The notes under the pieces: generated by a model
What the model saw: only the letters and a program-made list of their open reading frames with translations
What the model was told of the DNA's origin: nothing
Databases searched by the model: none
DNA from: Leucogyrophana mollusca
Lineage: Eukaryota > Basidiomycota > Agaricomycetes > Boletales
Length of the DNA stretch: 64,000 nucleotides
Direction of reading: 5' to 3'
NCBI GenBank assembly: GCA_021014945.1
Contig: MU266330.1
Coordinates: forward strand, 1 to 64,000
Shown: piece after piece, positions 20,224-33,552 of the stretch
Numbering within the stretch: position 1 is the stretch's first letter
How the letters are laid out: the number at the start of each line of letters is the position of its first letter
Made by a program: the position numbers and the translations under genes

Positions 20224-23200
20224 CTATGAATCCCAGTCCTCCAGTGAGAAGGTCAACACACCAAAGGCAGAGGCTGCTTCTGATGTACCTCCTGCAAAGC
20301 TCTCCGTTCCCCTACGGATGAAGCGCACCAAGCCGTCCAGCTCCGAGGATAGTTTCTCCAGACCGCCCGCGAAATCTTCATCCGTATAGGATGCTGCAAC
20401 GGAGAATGACGGCTCAGCCGTGTCATGCAGGCGGTTCTCGTATTCAAGGTCGTCATCCGTGTCGCTGTCTTCGTCGGAGTGCTGCTGAGTCAAGGACTGT
20501 GAAAACCCGATGACGTCCCTGCGTTGTCGCCTTTGACGGCGGCTTCGATGACGTTTCATACTGATAGAGAGGCGGGAGATGTCGTGCGTCGTATCACCGG
20601 CGAAAGACACGAAGAAGTTGCTGAAGTGGAGGCACATGTCGAGAATCGACAGAATGGCTCGGTGGAGGGCGGATGTCTATTGCAAATTCAGCTCGGAAAA
20701 GGTGAGCGGAAACACGGCCAGACGCACGTTCGGTTGCAGGAGGCATCGGCTTTGTATTTTGTCGAGGCTGTTCAAAGGAGTGGGTATAGTAAAAAGGGAA
20801 CCGTAGTGAAGAAAACGTACTGATCTTCATGCACTTTTATCATTTCATCAAGAGACTTGGCATTTCGGAAATCGTCATGGAACTTGAGCACTTCCGTGTG
20901 GATCACCTATCATAGATCCGGTCAGCAGGTGAGAGGCAAGGGGATGACGAGAAGCATACATATGTGGACAAGAAGTTCAGCAACGTACTGCACGCGAGAT
21001 TAGCTCGTTGTATCGGTGGTTCAAAGAAAACACACTTGATGAACCATGATAATTTCCCCCTCATGGCATAGAAGACCTTCATTCCATCTCTCATATGAGG
21101 GAGGTTCGTAATGGAGCCGCGCACAAGGATCCGCTCTAGCACATTCTTCGCCCGCCGAATCTGGAGCAAGAACACAAAGATCGAGCTATAGATTTGCAGG
21201 ACCCGCGGGGAGAATATGTACGTCAACGGAAACGGCATCGCATATTCCACCGAAAGGCCATCCAGAGCCTTTACGGTTCTGCTAATGGTGGCCGCTTTGT
21301 TGCCGCGGTAGGACAGACGCACGAGGGATATGTCGATCCACTTTGAGGCTGATGATTCGAGTACGTCACCGAATGCGCTGTTGAGGAAGTGGAAGTCGTT
21401 CCATTGTTGCTGGCTGTCCATCTGTGGGGGAAGGGTCAGCTCAGGAGGGGAGGGAGGGTTGAAGCACCGACTTTGGCAAACAAAACATCGGTGAAGTGAG
21501 AGATCACGTCTCCTCGTGTCATCAAATACAAACCTTCCATTGCTTCCATGTGTCGTGTTAGGTCGCAATCCTCCGTCAGCACCCGTGTCATCTCGAGACC
21601 GGTGGCCGTGCAGTACGACGACATCTCGTCGGAGACTAGATGAGCGAGAGCGTTCGTGTCGACAACTCTCCCGGAATGTTGCTCGAGGAGGTTAGCGAAG
21701 GATCGCCATTGGAGTTCTGTGGCAGGGTCGTTACCCGTCAGAGCAGAGTGCACCCCTAAAGCGCGCAGTAGTCCGATGGATTTTCCTGTGCCCAGGATGG
21801 TTTCTGCAAGATGGTCGAAGAATACTGGCACGATGTATGTTCTCTTCCGGCCGCCTTGGCTCTGCAAGCCCGCTACATCGTCTGCGTCAGAGGCTTTCCT
21901 GAGCGCATACCCATCTGTCCAGAAATCAGGATCTAGAAGTGGTAATTCGTTGTCCTCAACAAAAAACTCCTCATCGAGCGCCCGAGCCTCCAGCGAACCC
22001 CACGTATCTCGCACCGGCATCCCGTCTTTCAACCATCGACCCACCATCGACCATACAGATTCGGAAGCAACTACGAACACACGCATCAGAGACCGCGACG
22101 TCACAGCGTCACACATGGACAGTTGCTCTTGTGCGTTCTGCAGGAGTGCGTCAAGCAGAAAAGCGGTGACGGCTGCGGGGGAAACACGGCTCGGCAGATC
22201 AGCCAGTGCCCATACTGGCGCTTTGGTTGAATGCGAGACGTATTGCACGACACTCCGGAGTACCTCGAGCAGGACGTCAAATATCCCCGAAAACGAATCG
22301 CGGAGGTCCTTTTCGAGGCTTAACAAGCTGAGGATTAGGGGGTCTCCGAGCCCCGCATGTGCTCGACATATTTGTTCCTCTCGACCGGCAGCCCAATGGT
22401 GAAATGTGCGGATTTCGGCATCGACGGCGTCTGCGAACGCCTCCAGTGTTCGTGTCCGGCAGCTGTGTGAAAGTACATGAGAAGACTTTAGCGTGGAATT
22501 GTTGTCGGATGCAGCATTCGTGAAGATTGTGGAGGTGAATTTGCGAAGGTGGGAGATGGTAGTTGCTGTCCGCGCAAAGGACGACAGAATAGATGCTTGA
22601 GATGTCAGAGAGAAGTGAATAAGTCGCGGGGCGTTTGCAGATGGCTATGTACAGTGTGGTTTGATTCGGCGGGATAGCGCATCGGGGACTGCAAGGGACA
22701 CACCATGTATGTACAAGAACTGTCTTCCCGTAGCATCAGGTTTTTTCGGCCTTGGAGGCACATGAGAACTTCTCGCACAGCGTCATGTTCATGGATGTAT
22801 CTCTACATACAAGGGCATAGGATCGTTGTATGAACAAAACAATGAAATGACAGACCTCTTGTTCCGGGCCATCGATCGCAAGCGTTCCTCGTTCTCCGAG
22901 CGCTCTGCGTACTGAAGGCCCTATAGCTATAGGTCAGTCCCCGGCAAGCAATTTGCTCTGTGATTTCTTACCCAATGTCGAGGAATCACCTAGATCGAAC
23001 GGGCGAGAGCAGTCCACATCCGTTCGCCATTCAGTCCGCCAGTACTGCCGGGATTGTAATTCTTCGACATCCTGGCGATGACTGTATGGTTGACGGAAGC
23101 GTCCCACCTTCGATGCAGGTCGCGAAGACCCTGTGGGTAGAGGCTCTACGATCTCATCAGATTCAACAGAGGAACGAGAGTCCTCGTCATCGGTGCCATC

Positions 23201-24116
23201 CGACTCGTCCCAGGGCGAAAGAGATGGCGTGCTGCCTCCACTCCCGTCATGCCAGTCCTCGACCGTGCTTCCGGGGGGTAGACCGAATGCACCTTCCCAG
23301 TGTTGTCCTTCAAAGGGCTCCTCTGCCAAAATATCCTTCCATGTGATTGGCATGGGAGAGTCTGGAGGGTTCTTGACTCTGTCAAGGTAAGCAGCTGCAT
23401 AATCAAGTACCGTAGGTTCTAGAGGTAAAGACAGGAGAACCTGGTAACACTAAATAGCATCTCATAGAGCAAGAGCCAAGCAACGTACCAGTAGCTGCAG
23501 GTGATCAGGAAGATGCGATAGCTTGCGGTCATGACAAAAACATTAATTACAGTCTATTAGCCATGAACGGGAAAGCGCGTTACTTTTATCTCGTGGTCTA
23601 TGTCAGTTAGACCTTTGGCATGAGCTTTCAGCCTTTGATACGATGTCTCTAGGGCTTCGGCCAAAGTATCATGGGAGTTGATCCGAGCTTTCTGTACATG
23701 ACTGCTACAATCAAATCATGAGACCGGGGAATCACAACTAAAACGCACCCATGTATCTGCTTATCCATGGAGGACATATCGTGACTTGGTCCTCCCTTCG
23801 TCGAGTGCTCAAGGTTCTTCGCCACAAAGTCGACTGCAGTCCGGAAGTTCTCATCATCAGTTTCAGCCGTTAGTCCAGTGATCTGGGACACCAGACTTTG
23901 ACTCAAAGGCAGAAGACGCAGAGAATGCCGTGTCGCAGGGCGAGATATACGCGAACTTGGTCTGGAGACGCGCGATTGAGGCCTGAAAGACGCGCTGGAG
24001 CCCGGTCGGGCGGACGAAATGCTCGAAGGAGGGTGTTGCGACAGACTAGACGATGGACGCTGGGACAACGCTCGGGAAGGAGGCCTTGCGTGTAAGCCAG
24101 ATATAGGTGCGCTCAT
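20224..24116 (-). CDS. Gamma-tubulin complex component, GCP5-like (Spc97/Spc98 family)
   Basis: Twelve minus-strand exons: 24116-23749, 23704-23584, 23521-23489, 23440-22972, 22920-22856, 22802-22704, 22644-21472, 21421-21036, 20987-20960, 20906-20821, 20767-20728 and 20676-20224, giving 1106 aa. After a Ser/Pro-rich start comes 'WKDILAEEPFEGQHWEG', a segment typical of GCP5/6-type proteins, then the GRIP1 region ('APRLIHFSLTSQ', 'GKSIGLLRAL') and GRIP2 ('GLYLMTRGDVISHFTDVLF', 'LNSAFGDVLE', 'LQIRRAKNVLERIL', 'HFSNFFVSFAG'). These proteins form the ring that nucleates microtubules at the spindle pole body. GCP4 or GCP6 cannot be excluded without alignment. A naive reading shows a TAG near 20677, which is removed by a 51-bp intron (20727-20677). 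It is head-to-head with MGM101, 240 bp apart. Confidence 0.83.
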
Positions 24117-24356
24117 CTTCAGAGTTGGCCCAGTAAGTACGACACCCAAGCCAGTTTCAAAAATCGATGAGGGCACCGCAGGCCAAAGGTCGAAATGGAG
24201 GACAAGACTGGAACAAGCCGAAGTCGGCGCTTATGCGGAGGCCCAAATAGTGCGTAGCGGCTTTGCTCGGCACTGTGTTCAAGGTCCGCGAATATTCTCT
24301 AACAAGCTCCCCAGCGGGGCTTGAGTTCAGCTGTAGGTCATTTGCGTCGCTACAGA

Positions 24357-25461
24357 ATGTCTATGTTCGGTCGCAAAGCTGGTGGTGTGCTATTGCGCAG
24401 CTTGCGAACCGCTCGGGCGCCAGCTACACCTTCTCGTGGTTATGTTGCATCCACACGGACTTGGACGCCGCGTTCTCCAACTGCCTCGTCCACAAATGCC
24501 CCAAAAATGACGAAAGCAGCAGCAAGTTCGACTGTCGAGGGTGCAGGCAATACCGATACCGTCGAAACATCACCCAGTACCACAAATGATGCCGATATCC
24601 CAGAGACAGTGCGCGAAAGCCTACCGTCTGAAAGCGTGCCTTCGTCCGGCACTTTGTCTTCAAGCCAGTCACCTTTTTCTGGCGACTTTGGCTCTGTCAC
24701 GGACTCCTCAGCTACAGACTGGTCGAAAAGCTATTATGGGCTCTCAACTCAAGCTTTCTCGAAGGACATTGCAGAGATTCTTCTCGCTCCAGTGGATGAG
24801 ATGGACGTCGAAATGAAACCAGGTGCGTGTTATTCCTATGCTGACGCGGAAGCTCACTTGACGTGATATATTATAGACGGTCTCATATACCTTCCGGAAA
24901 TTAAGTACCGTCGCGTGCTGAACAAGGCATTCGGACCTGGCGCGTGGGGTCTTGCACCGCGGAGCGAGACCAACGTCGGTCCTAAGGTTGTAAGTAGGGA
25001 GTATGCTCTTGTCTGCCAGGGAAGGTAAGCCATGCTTGTTATACGACCTTCATGCCGCTGACATGCACGCTCTGCGTAGACTGGTAGCAATAGCTCGTGG
25101 CGAACAAGAGTACTTTGATCCCTCCGGTATCCCGACCGCCACCGAGGCCTGCAAAAGCAACGCGCTTATGCGGTGTTGCAAGGACTTGGGTATCGCAAGT
25201 GAACTATGGTGACTGTCTTTTACGTCTTCAATGAAGGCGGCCCCCTCAATATCACTTTCTTTGCAGGGACCCCCGTTTCATCCGCGAGTTCAAGGCCAAG
25301 TACTGCGTTGAGGTATTCGCGGAGCACGTGTCTACTAAGAAGAAGTGAGTGTGGTGTAGATTCACCATAGGCTCCTAAGAGCTGATCGTATGCTACTTCA
25401 CAGGAAGAAGCTTTGGAGACGCAAGGACCAGCCCAAGTTCGATTATCCCTACAAGGAATAG
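24357..25461 (+). CDS. MGM101: Mitochondrial genome maintenance protein MGM101
   Basis: Five exons: 24357-24822, 24877-25024, 25080-25208, 25267-25344 and 25404-25461, giving 292 aa. The N-terminus is Arg/Ala/Ser-rich without acids ('[20 protein letters not shown]'), a mitochondrial presequence. After a Ser/Thr-rich linker the conserved core has '[20 protein letters not shown]', 'GAWGLAPR', '[10 protein letters not shown]', '[18 protein letters not shown]', '[20 protein letters not shown]' and a basic C-terminus '[20 protein letters not shown]'. MGM101 is a Rad52-like single-strand annealing protein of mtDNA nucleoids needed for mtDNA recombination and repair. The core Cys pair (about 215-230) is present. 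Confidence 0.93.
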
Positions 25462-26486
25462 AGTATCTCACGCCTCGGCACTATACATTATTCAACGCGT
25501 AATCCACATTCGATGCTCCCCTCACTCTCTGTGCGCTGTGCTCATACAACTGCTTAAGCCAGCGTTCTTTCAACCCGCAGCTGCCACAGCCCCGTTCTGC
25601 GTTCGTATACAATCAGAGCCAGATCAGGCCCTTAATGCGCGCCCGCACGTGCGGTGCGTCTGGTCTATGCGGGCTTGCACAGAACTCGCGGGCCCTTGAA
25701 TATCAAGCCTCCCTAGGCATAGCGCGTAGTGCCTGCTTGGTTGGAGCACCGGAGAATCGAAGGTTGGCATCCTGCATTTTGACTCAGAAGCCGAGAATTC
25801 CAAGCTCCTGCATGTCCCTCAGGGTGATGTGCCGCATTCGTCGGGGGGAATGTCATCGAAGTGCACGCTGCGTACTAATGGAGTATGACACTGGATTGGA
25901 AGCGACACGGCAATGTGGTAACATTGGTGCCTTTGCCTTCAAGCTGACAGCTTCAGTAGCAGGCGGAAAATGGCATGGATGTTATGGTCTGCAAGTTCTA
26001 GGCCCCGTATGCATCAAAATGCAGGATACTCAGTCCCAATGAGCTAATATTCCGGACGGCGTCCTGGACAGCTTTTGTGTTTTGGGGCACTCCCCATAGA
26101 GCACTGGCATGCTTCAGCCGTTGTCGAATCTTGTGCCACGACGCTGCCACAGCCTGATTTAACCACGGGGAACGAGAAATACTGATCTACATGATGATCG
26201 ATGGTGTTCCAGCCTTTGTCCCTGTCCTCACTTGCATGTTCCTTGGGAAAGTTCAGCAGCGTCGACTCAGGAATCGCATACAAAATGCCACGCTACTCCC
26301 TGTCACCTCGACGTGTTTGATGAGGTGTATGCAAAATGCTAAGAGAGTCGAAGAGCCTATTCAAAAGTATGAAACAGAGGCTTTGCCCGGTCCTACGTAT
26401 GACACAACGCTAATTCCCGCCAAATACAATGAAGACATCTTGTATCGGAATGAAATAGGGCTAACACACAATGCAAGAAGAAACAT
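25462..26486. other. 1.0-kb intergenic stretch
   Basis: Between the stop of MGM101 and the stop of the AA9 gene (convergent). Only unsupported short frames; no RNA gene or repeat recognised. Confidence 0.5.
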
Positions 26487-27484
26487 TCAGCCAGACCATA
26501 CAGCACCACCGGGAGGCGTGTAGCTTTGGAGGTTGTTGTAAATGTTAATCTAGATAGCGTATGAGTTTCATCGCCCTCGTCAGAAGGGCTTTGTACTCAC
26601 GGTGATACCGGGGTCGGTCGATTTGTATGCTCCAGGGAGGGCAATGGTGGGCGGGCTTGCGCTACCTCCCCCTGTGATCTTGACCTGTGCACAGCCGATG
26701 TAAAACTGAGCACCTGGATAAGTGGACGCGACGTGCAGCGCAATCTGATGGTCACGTCTCGATAAACGAACAAGCTGAGGGATAAATCGGAGTCGACTTA
26801 CGATCTCTGCACGGAGAAGATACTCTCCAGCAGGCAGCGAAGAGGGGATCACAACGCTGTGCTTGCCTGAGACGCGATAAATGTGTTCAACTACTTGATG
26901 ACGTTGACTCAGAAGTGGGGACACATACCGTTATTAGCATTAACGACATCAGTGGCCCATTCTTGGGTGCTGGGGTCGAGGAGTCCGGACTGGTATATCT
27001 TGGTCCAGACGGATCCCTGTCCGTTGAACGAGGCAGCGGTGGAAGGTGCCTTGGCAATGTACACCAAGACAGGACCCTTGTGTCCACTCGAGATGGCATC
27101 CTCGCCCGTGCGCTCGGCATGCTGGTGCCATTCAAACGTGATCTACGAGGTCTCATACTTAGTTTCCAGGACTCTCCATATAGCGGGCCAGGAAGTGCAT
27201 ACGTTAGTCCCCGCAGCGATGCTGATGGTGGAAACTCCGGTGCCGGAGAGACCGTTGACGTTGCAGGTGAGGTCAGTCGAGGTGACGTCTGTTACGGGGT
27301 TGTTGTTGGGCGGAACCCGGATGTAGTTGTTCAGGCCCTCGTCTGCGCCGTTGACCCAGATGTACTGCATGGTAACTGTATGGTATGGACGTCAGATTGG
27401 ACAACAAGGACCCGGGATTATCATGGGCTCACAGTGGGCATTGGCGAGAGCCGCCGAGGCGAGGAGTGCGAGTGCAAGTTTCAT
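26487..27484 (-). CDS. AA9 lytic polysaccharide monooxygenase (secreted, no CBM)
   Basis: Six minus-strand exons: 27484-27433, 27375-27203, 27142-26929, 26866-26802, 26744-26601 and 26549-26487, giving 236 aa. A 16-aa signal peptide ([16 protein letters not shown]) is followed by the mature N-terminal His17 needed for the copper histidine brace. The second copper ligand is His96 in '[13 protein letters not shown]', and the axial Tyr183 lies in '[13 protein letters not shown]' with the conserved Gln181. Other blocks: '[18 protein letters not shown]', '[12 protein letters not shown]' and the end '[20 protein letters not shown]'. AA9 enzymes oxidatively cleave cellulose or related glucans. There is no linker or cellulose-binding module. 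A TATA-like 'tttata' (+ strand 27520-27525, read as TATAAA on minus) lies about 40 bp upstream. Confidence 0.93.
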
Positions 27485-28043
27485 CGTTGGCTGAATGACT
27501 CCATTCCTAGGCGAATGCCTTTATACAGAGGCTGGTACGCAAAAGACCCGCATCGGAGTCGCCGCACAGATCACATTCACCAGCGGGTCCCCGAGATTCA
27601 GGCGTTATTCCTTCAAAGGATGCACGCGAGTTCCAAACAAGAGAAGATAACGACCGAAATGATAGGCCTGCATGATCTTCGGACAGTTGCAGTTAAACTG
27701 TTGCGTGATTGAATATATATTGGCATGAAGTCGAAGCAAAGAGTGCTCGAGCTTGTTGCTGTAATCAAAGTCCGCGAATACTCTCGACGTTCTGCTCCAC
27801 AACGTCCTAAATTTCGCAAACTCACTGACAGCCTTTACACCGATCATACGAGGCTTCTCACTCCATTTTGGAGGGGCATTCACAACGATCTTACATTCTA
27901 CAGGCTTCTCAAGCCGACTGGTCTTGGCTCTTTCATCCTCGGAAAAATTCCCTGCCAAGGACTGCGCTGACAAGAAACGACAGTTCTCCCGCAAAACACG
28001 ACCGCTCAAGTGACTTGTCCCTGCACATCACGTCTTTGATTTC
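27485..28043. other. Divergent intergenic region AA9/cyclophilin
   Basis: About 560 bp shared upstream region. TATAAA for AA9 at 27525-27520 (minus). Nothing else assigned. Confidence 0.45.
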
Positions 28044-29561
28044 ATGTCTGTACTCTTTGAGACCTCACTAGGCGACATTGTCATAGATCTTGAAGTAGAC
28101 GCGTGCCCCAAAACCTGCGAGAACTTCCTCAAGCTCTGTAAAGTCTACTACTACAACCTGAATGCTTTTTTCAATGGTACGTACCTCTGACTGACGATTG
28201 CGGTATTTACTGACGGTCCGTGTAGTCTCGAAGGACTTTCTTGCACAGGCAGGTGATCCGACCGCCACGGGAACAGGAGGTGAATCGGTGTGGTCATACG
28301 TAGCTTCCCAAGCAAATGGGCAAACTGTACCCCGGTACTTCGCCCCGGAATTCGTACCTAGACTCAAGCATACCCACAAAGGGACAGTTTCCATGGCAGT
28401 TGCCCCTTCGCTGAATGGTGACAAGGGCGGTTGCGGTTCCCAGTTCTTCATCACCCTTGCCGACAACATAGACTACCTCGACGGAAAGCATGCAGTTTTC
28501 GGACATGTTGTAGAGGGGTTGGATACACTGGGCAAGCTGAATGATGTGTTCACTGACCGAGATGGCAGACCATTCAAGGATGTGCGCATCCGGCATGTGG
28601 TAATTCTAGGTAAGTTTTGTTGGATTACTTTCGGTCAGACCATGAGGACTGAGAAAAATCCACCAGACGATCCGTTTCCTGATCCAGCAGGACTCGTACA
28701 GCCTCCCTCTTCTCCAACTCGCCCACCAGATAACTCCACCCGGATCGCTGAAGATGAAGATCCACTGGCTACATTACCCGAGGAAGAAGCAGAGCGCGAA
28801 CGTCGGGAAAAAGCCGCAGCAGCATCTGCTCTGACCCTCGAAATGGTTGGTGACCTCCCATTTGCCAACGTTCGCCCGCCCGAAAACGTCCTTTTCGTGT
28901 GCAAACTCAATCCCGTCACGCGAGACGAAGATTTGGAGCTCATTTTCTCTCGATTTGGGACCATTATGAGCTGTCAAGTCATCCGAGATAAGAAAACGGG
29001 AGATTCGCTGCAATACGCATTTATAGAATTTGATAAACGCGAAGACGCCGAGCAGGTAAGCTGTGCAGTTCCTTTTCGCAGCATCACAGCTTACACCTCC
29101 ACACAGGCCTATTTCAAGATGCAAAATGTGCTCGTTGACGATCGTCGCATATGGGTTGACTTGTGCGCGTCTACTATAGCTCATTGTTCGCGGATGCTTA
29201 TTTTATCCACCTTAGCTCGCAGTCTGTGGCCCGGCTCAACAACTCCTGGTCGAACAATCCCAAAGTGGGAGCACGCGGGAAAGAAAGGGGCGGATTTGGA
29301 GGACGCGATGACTTGGAAGAGACTCGGCGCTACCGGGCAGGAGGGAGGGGTGATGATCGGGAAGGATATGGAATGGTGTTCGAAGTCCCGGGTGATCGAG
29401 AGTCCGGACGCCGCCGGAAGCGGAGTCGAAGCCGACACGATGACCGGGAAAGGGACCGATCACGGGACCGCCGCCGCCACCGCTCCCGTTCGCCGGCACC
29501 GCGAGAGAGAGAGCGGCGCCGCAGCAGAGATCGACGTTCCCGGGAACGTTCCCACCGATAG
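28044..29561 (+). CDS. CYP6: Nuclear cyclophilin with RRM, PPIL4/Cyp6 type
   Basis: Five exons: 28044-28176, 28226-28609, 28667-29055, 29107-29162 and 29216-29561, giving 435 aa. Residues 1-165 form a peptidyl-prolyl isomerase domain ('[16 protein letters not shown]', '[10 protein letters not shown]', '[14 protein letters not shown]'). The usual 'FHR' of the active site is replaced by '[12 protein letters not shown]', as in other divergent spliceosomal cyclophilins. An RRM follows at about 245-325 ('[20 protein letters not shown]', '[19 protein letters not shown]'), then an Arg/Ser/Asp-rich tail with many RS and RD repeats. Family members associate with the spliceosome and RNA polymerase II CTD. 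Confidence 0.9.
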
Positions 29562-29790
29562 TTTCCAGTCTGTTATTTGTGCGTGTTGTATTCTTTTCCG
29601 AAAATGGTTACCCCTGTCCAGGATGACTTTGGTTGGCTTTGAAAGCAATGAGTCTCACAACTCCGTTCCGGCCTCATGCGCACTCTTCCGTGATCTCTAT
29701 TCAGTTACTCTGCCACGTTTGGCGCTGAAGATATCCTGAGACATATAAAACCGTTACTCTGTGGAAGAAGTGCTTCTCACCTTCCCCATC

Positions 29791-30636
29791 ATGGTGCCTA
29801 CACAACCTTACGATTTTCACGCTCAAGACGCAGACTTACTCTTGCTTTCGAGTGACGGCGCAAAGTTTCATGTTCACCGCTGTATTCTGGCAGCGGCTTC
29901 TCCATTCTTTGAGCATATGTTCACGCTCCCTCAGCCCCTGTCCTCATACGCAGACTCTGACTCCTCGGTTGAGGAACAGCATCCAGTTATTCCAGTCTCG
30001 GAATCGCGCTCGACCGTCGACACGCTCCTGCGCTATGTATATCCCGTACCAGATCCCATCATCGCCTCCTTAGACGATCTAGGGCCCATCCTTGCCGCAG
30101 CGGCCAAATACGACTTTCTCGGCGTCATATCTGCTCTTCGGCGGGTCCTACTCTCACCGAACTTCCTGCGAGAGAACCCTGTACGGGTATTTGCCATCGC
30201 GAGTCGGTACGAACTTGAGTACGAAGCCAAAGTCGCATCACAGCACACACTATCAGTCAACGTCCTTGATTGTCCACTCTCCGACGATCTCAAGTTCATC
30301 ACAGCCCACTCCTACCACCGCCTCCTCGATCTTCACAGAAGGCGCGCGACTGCTGCACAGCGTCTCCTGAAAGTCACGGATGAGGTCAAGTGCATGCAGT
30401 GTAATGGAGGGCCACACGGCATGTTCGTGCCGCCAAAGTGGTGGAAAGAATTTGAGAAGCTAGCTAGGGAAGAGTTAGCGCTGAGACCAACGTCTGAGGT
30501 CATTTTTGGGATGGCTTTCTTGGCAAGGGTAGCGGAGGAATCGGGGTGTCCGAGATGTGCTGGAAGCATCATGGACTCACACAAGTTCCTGGAGGACTTG
30601 AAGAGACGGATAGATGACCTCCCGGCGACCATTTAA
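29791..30636 (+). CDS. BTB/POZ domain protein
   Basis: A single-exon frame of 281 aa. The start is the ATG at 29791; the frame upstream only offers GTG. The BTB fold spans residues about 8-125: 'DADLLLLSSDGAKFHVHRCI', 'ILAAASPFFEHMFTLPQP', 'VDTLLRYVYPV' and 'ILAAAAKYDFLGVISALRRV'. A C-terminal half contains Cys pairs 'CMQCNGG' and 'CPRCAGS' that might bind zinc. This architecture is common in Agaricomycetes, where most members lack assigned function; BTB domains mediate dimerisation or Cul3 binding. No second domain was identified. Confidence 0.87.
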   Translation: MVPTQPYDFHAQDADLLLLSSDGAKFHVHRCILAAASPFFEHMFTLPQPLSSYADSDSSVEEQHPVIPVSESRSTVDTLLRYVYPVPDPIIASLDDLGPILAAAAKYDFLGVISALRRVLLSPNFLRENPVRVFAIASRYELEYEAKVASQHTLSVNVLDCPLSDDLKFITAHSYHRLLDLHRRRATAAQRLLKVTDEVKCMQCNGGPHGMFVPPKWWKEFEKLAREELALRPTSEVIFGMAFLARVAEESGCPRCAGSIMDSHKFLEDLKRRIDDLPATI

Positions 30637-31077
30637 TGGTGAGGACGCCAACCTATTTTGTTCGTAGCGATAAGGTCAGGGCTTTTTGGGCTTCAAGTTG
30701 ACATTGACAATGCATGACATGACACGCCATTCCGAATACATTCCATACATACCCATTTCTATACTTTACCCTGTCAGCCCGCTAGTGATTCCATTCCTCC
30801 AGTTTGATACCCGGTTCATGTAGCCATGTATATCTCGATCTTCTTGCGCATTATAATTAGTTTACTGTACGTTCGGCCAGTGTATGTACCTTAACTCCGT
30901 AATTACTATTATTCAGCTAGTGTATGTATCTTAACTCCAGGATTGCTATCTTGTAGCATCGATATCCTCGTCCACGTGAAGCACCTCCATGATCCGAGTA
31001 CAGTGCACTTTGAGTGGAACTAAGATCCGGCACATCTTTTGACCTGCTATCCACACCACCATCAGCCTACACCGAAG
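30637..31077. other. Intergenic stretch
   Basis: Holds the two-copy short repeat described at 30879-30950 and the promoter of the dehydrogenase gene; otherwise nothing seen. Confidence 0.45.
30879..30950. repeat. Short tandem repeat, two ~32-bp copies, 40-bp period
   Basis: 'agtgtatgtaccttaactcc' at 30879 recurs with one change at 30919, and similarity continues for about 12 more bases. It is intergenic, between the BTB gene and P5C dehydrogenase. Confidence 0.7.
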
Positions 31078-33279
<2,202 letters not shown>

Positions 33280-33552
33280 GTCGAAAACAAATGCGCGGTT
33301 GGAGGATAAAAACGAGATCCGCAGGATTCACCAGAGCGGAAATAAAAGAGACGTCGTGAGAGTGATGTAGGTTGTCGAGAAGCCGCAATACGGACTGTTT
33401 GTACTGGTACTCTAGTGTTGTACTCCAAAAGAAAGTGAGTCCTTAGATGCATAAGCCTTGTGCGCAAGCCAAGTGTTTGGGTCAAGCCAGTCAGTAATGA
33501 AAAGCTTCCGTTCCGGGGACAAGCACCACCAAACACCCTCCCGCCCTGTTCC

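Noticed and set aside
20224..20676. C-terminal frame of the GCP5-like gene as a separate small gene
   Set aside because: It continues the gamma-tubulin complex protein after removal of a 51-bp intron.
21656..22402. 248-codon plus-strand frame
   Set aside because: Antisense shadow of the large central exon of the GCP5-like gene.
26915..27712. 265-codon plus-strand frame
   Set aside because: Antisense of AA9 exons; no family motif, whereas the minus strand gives a complete LPMO.
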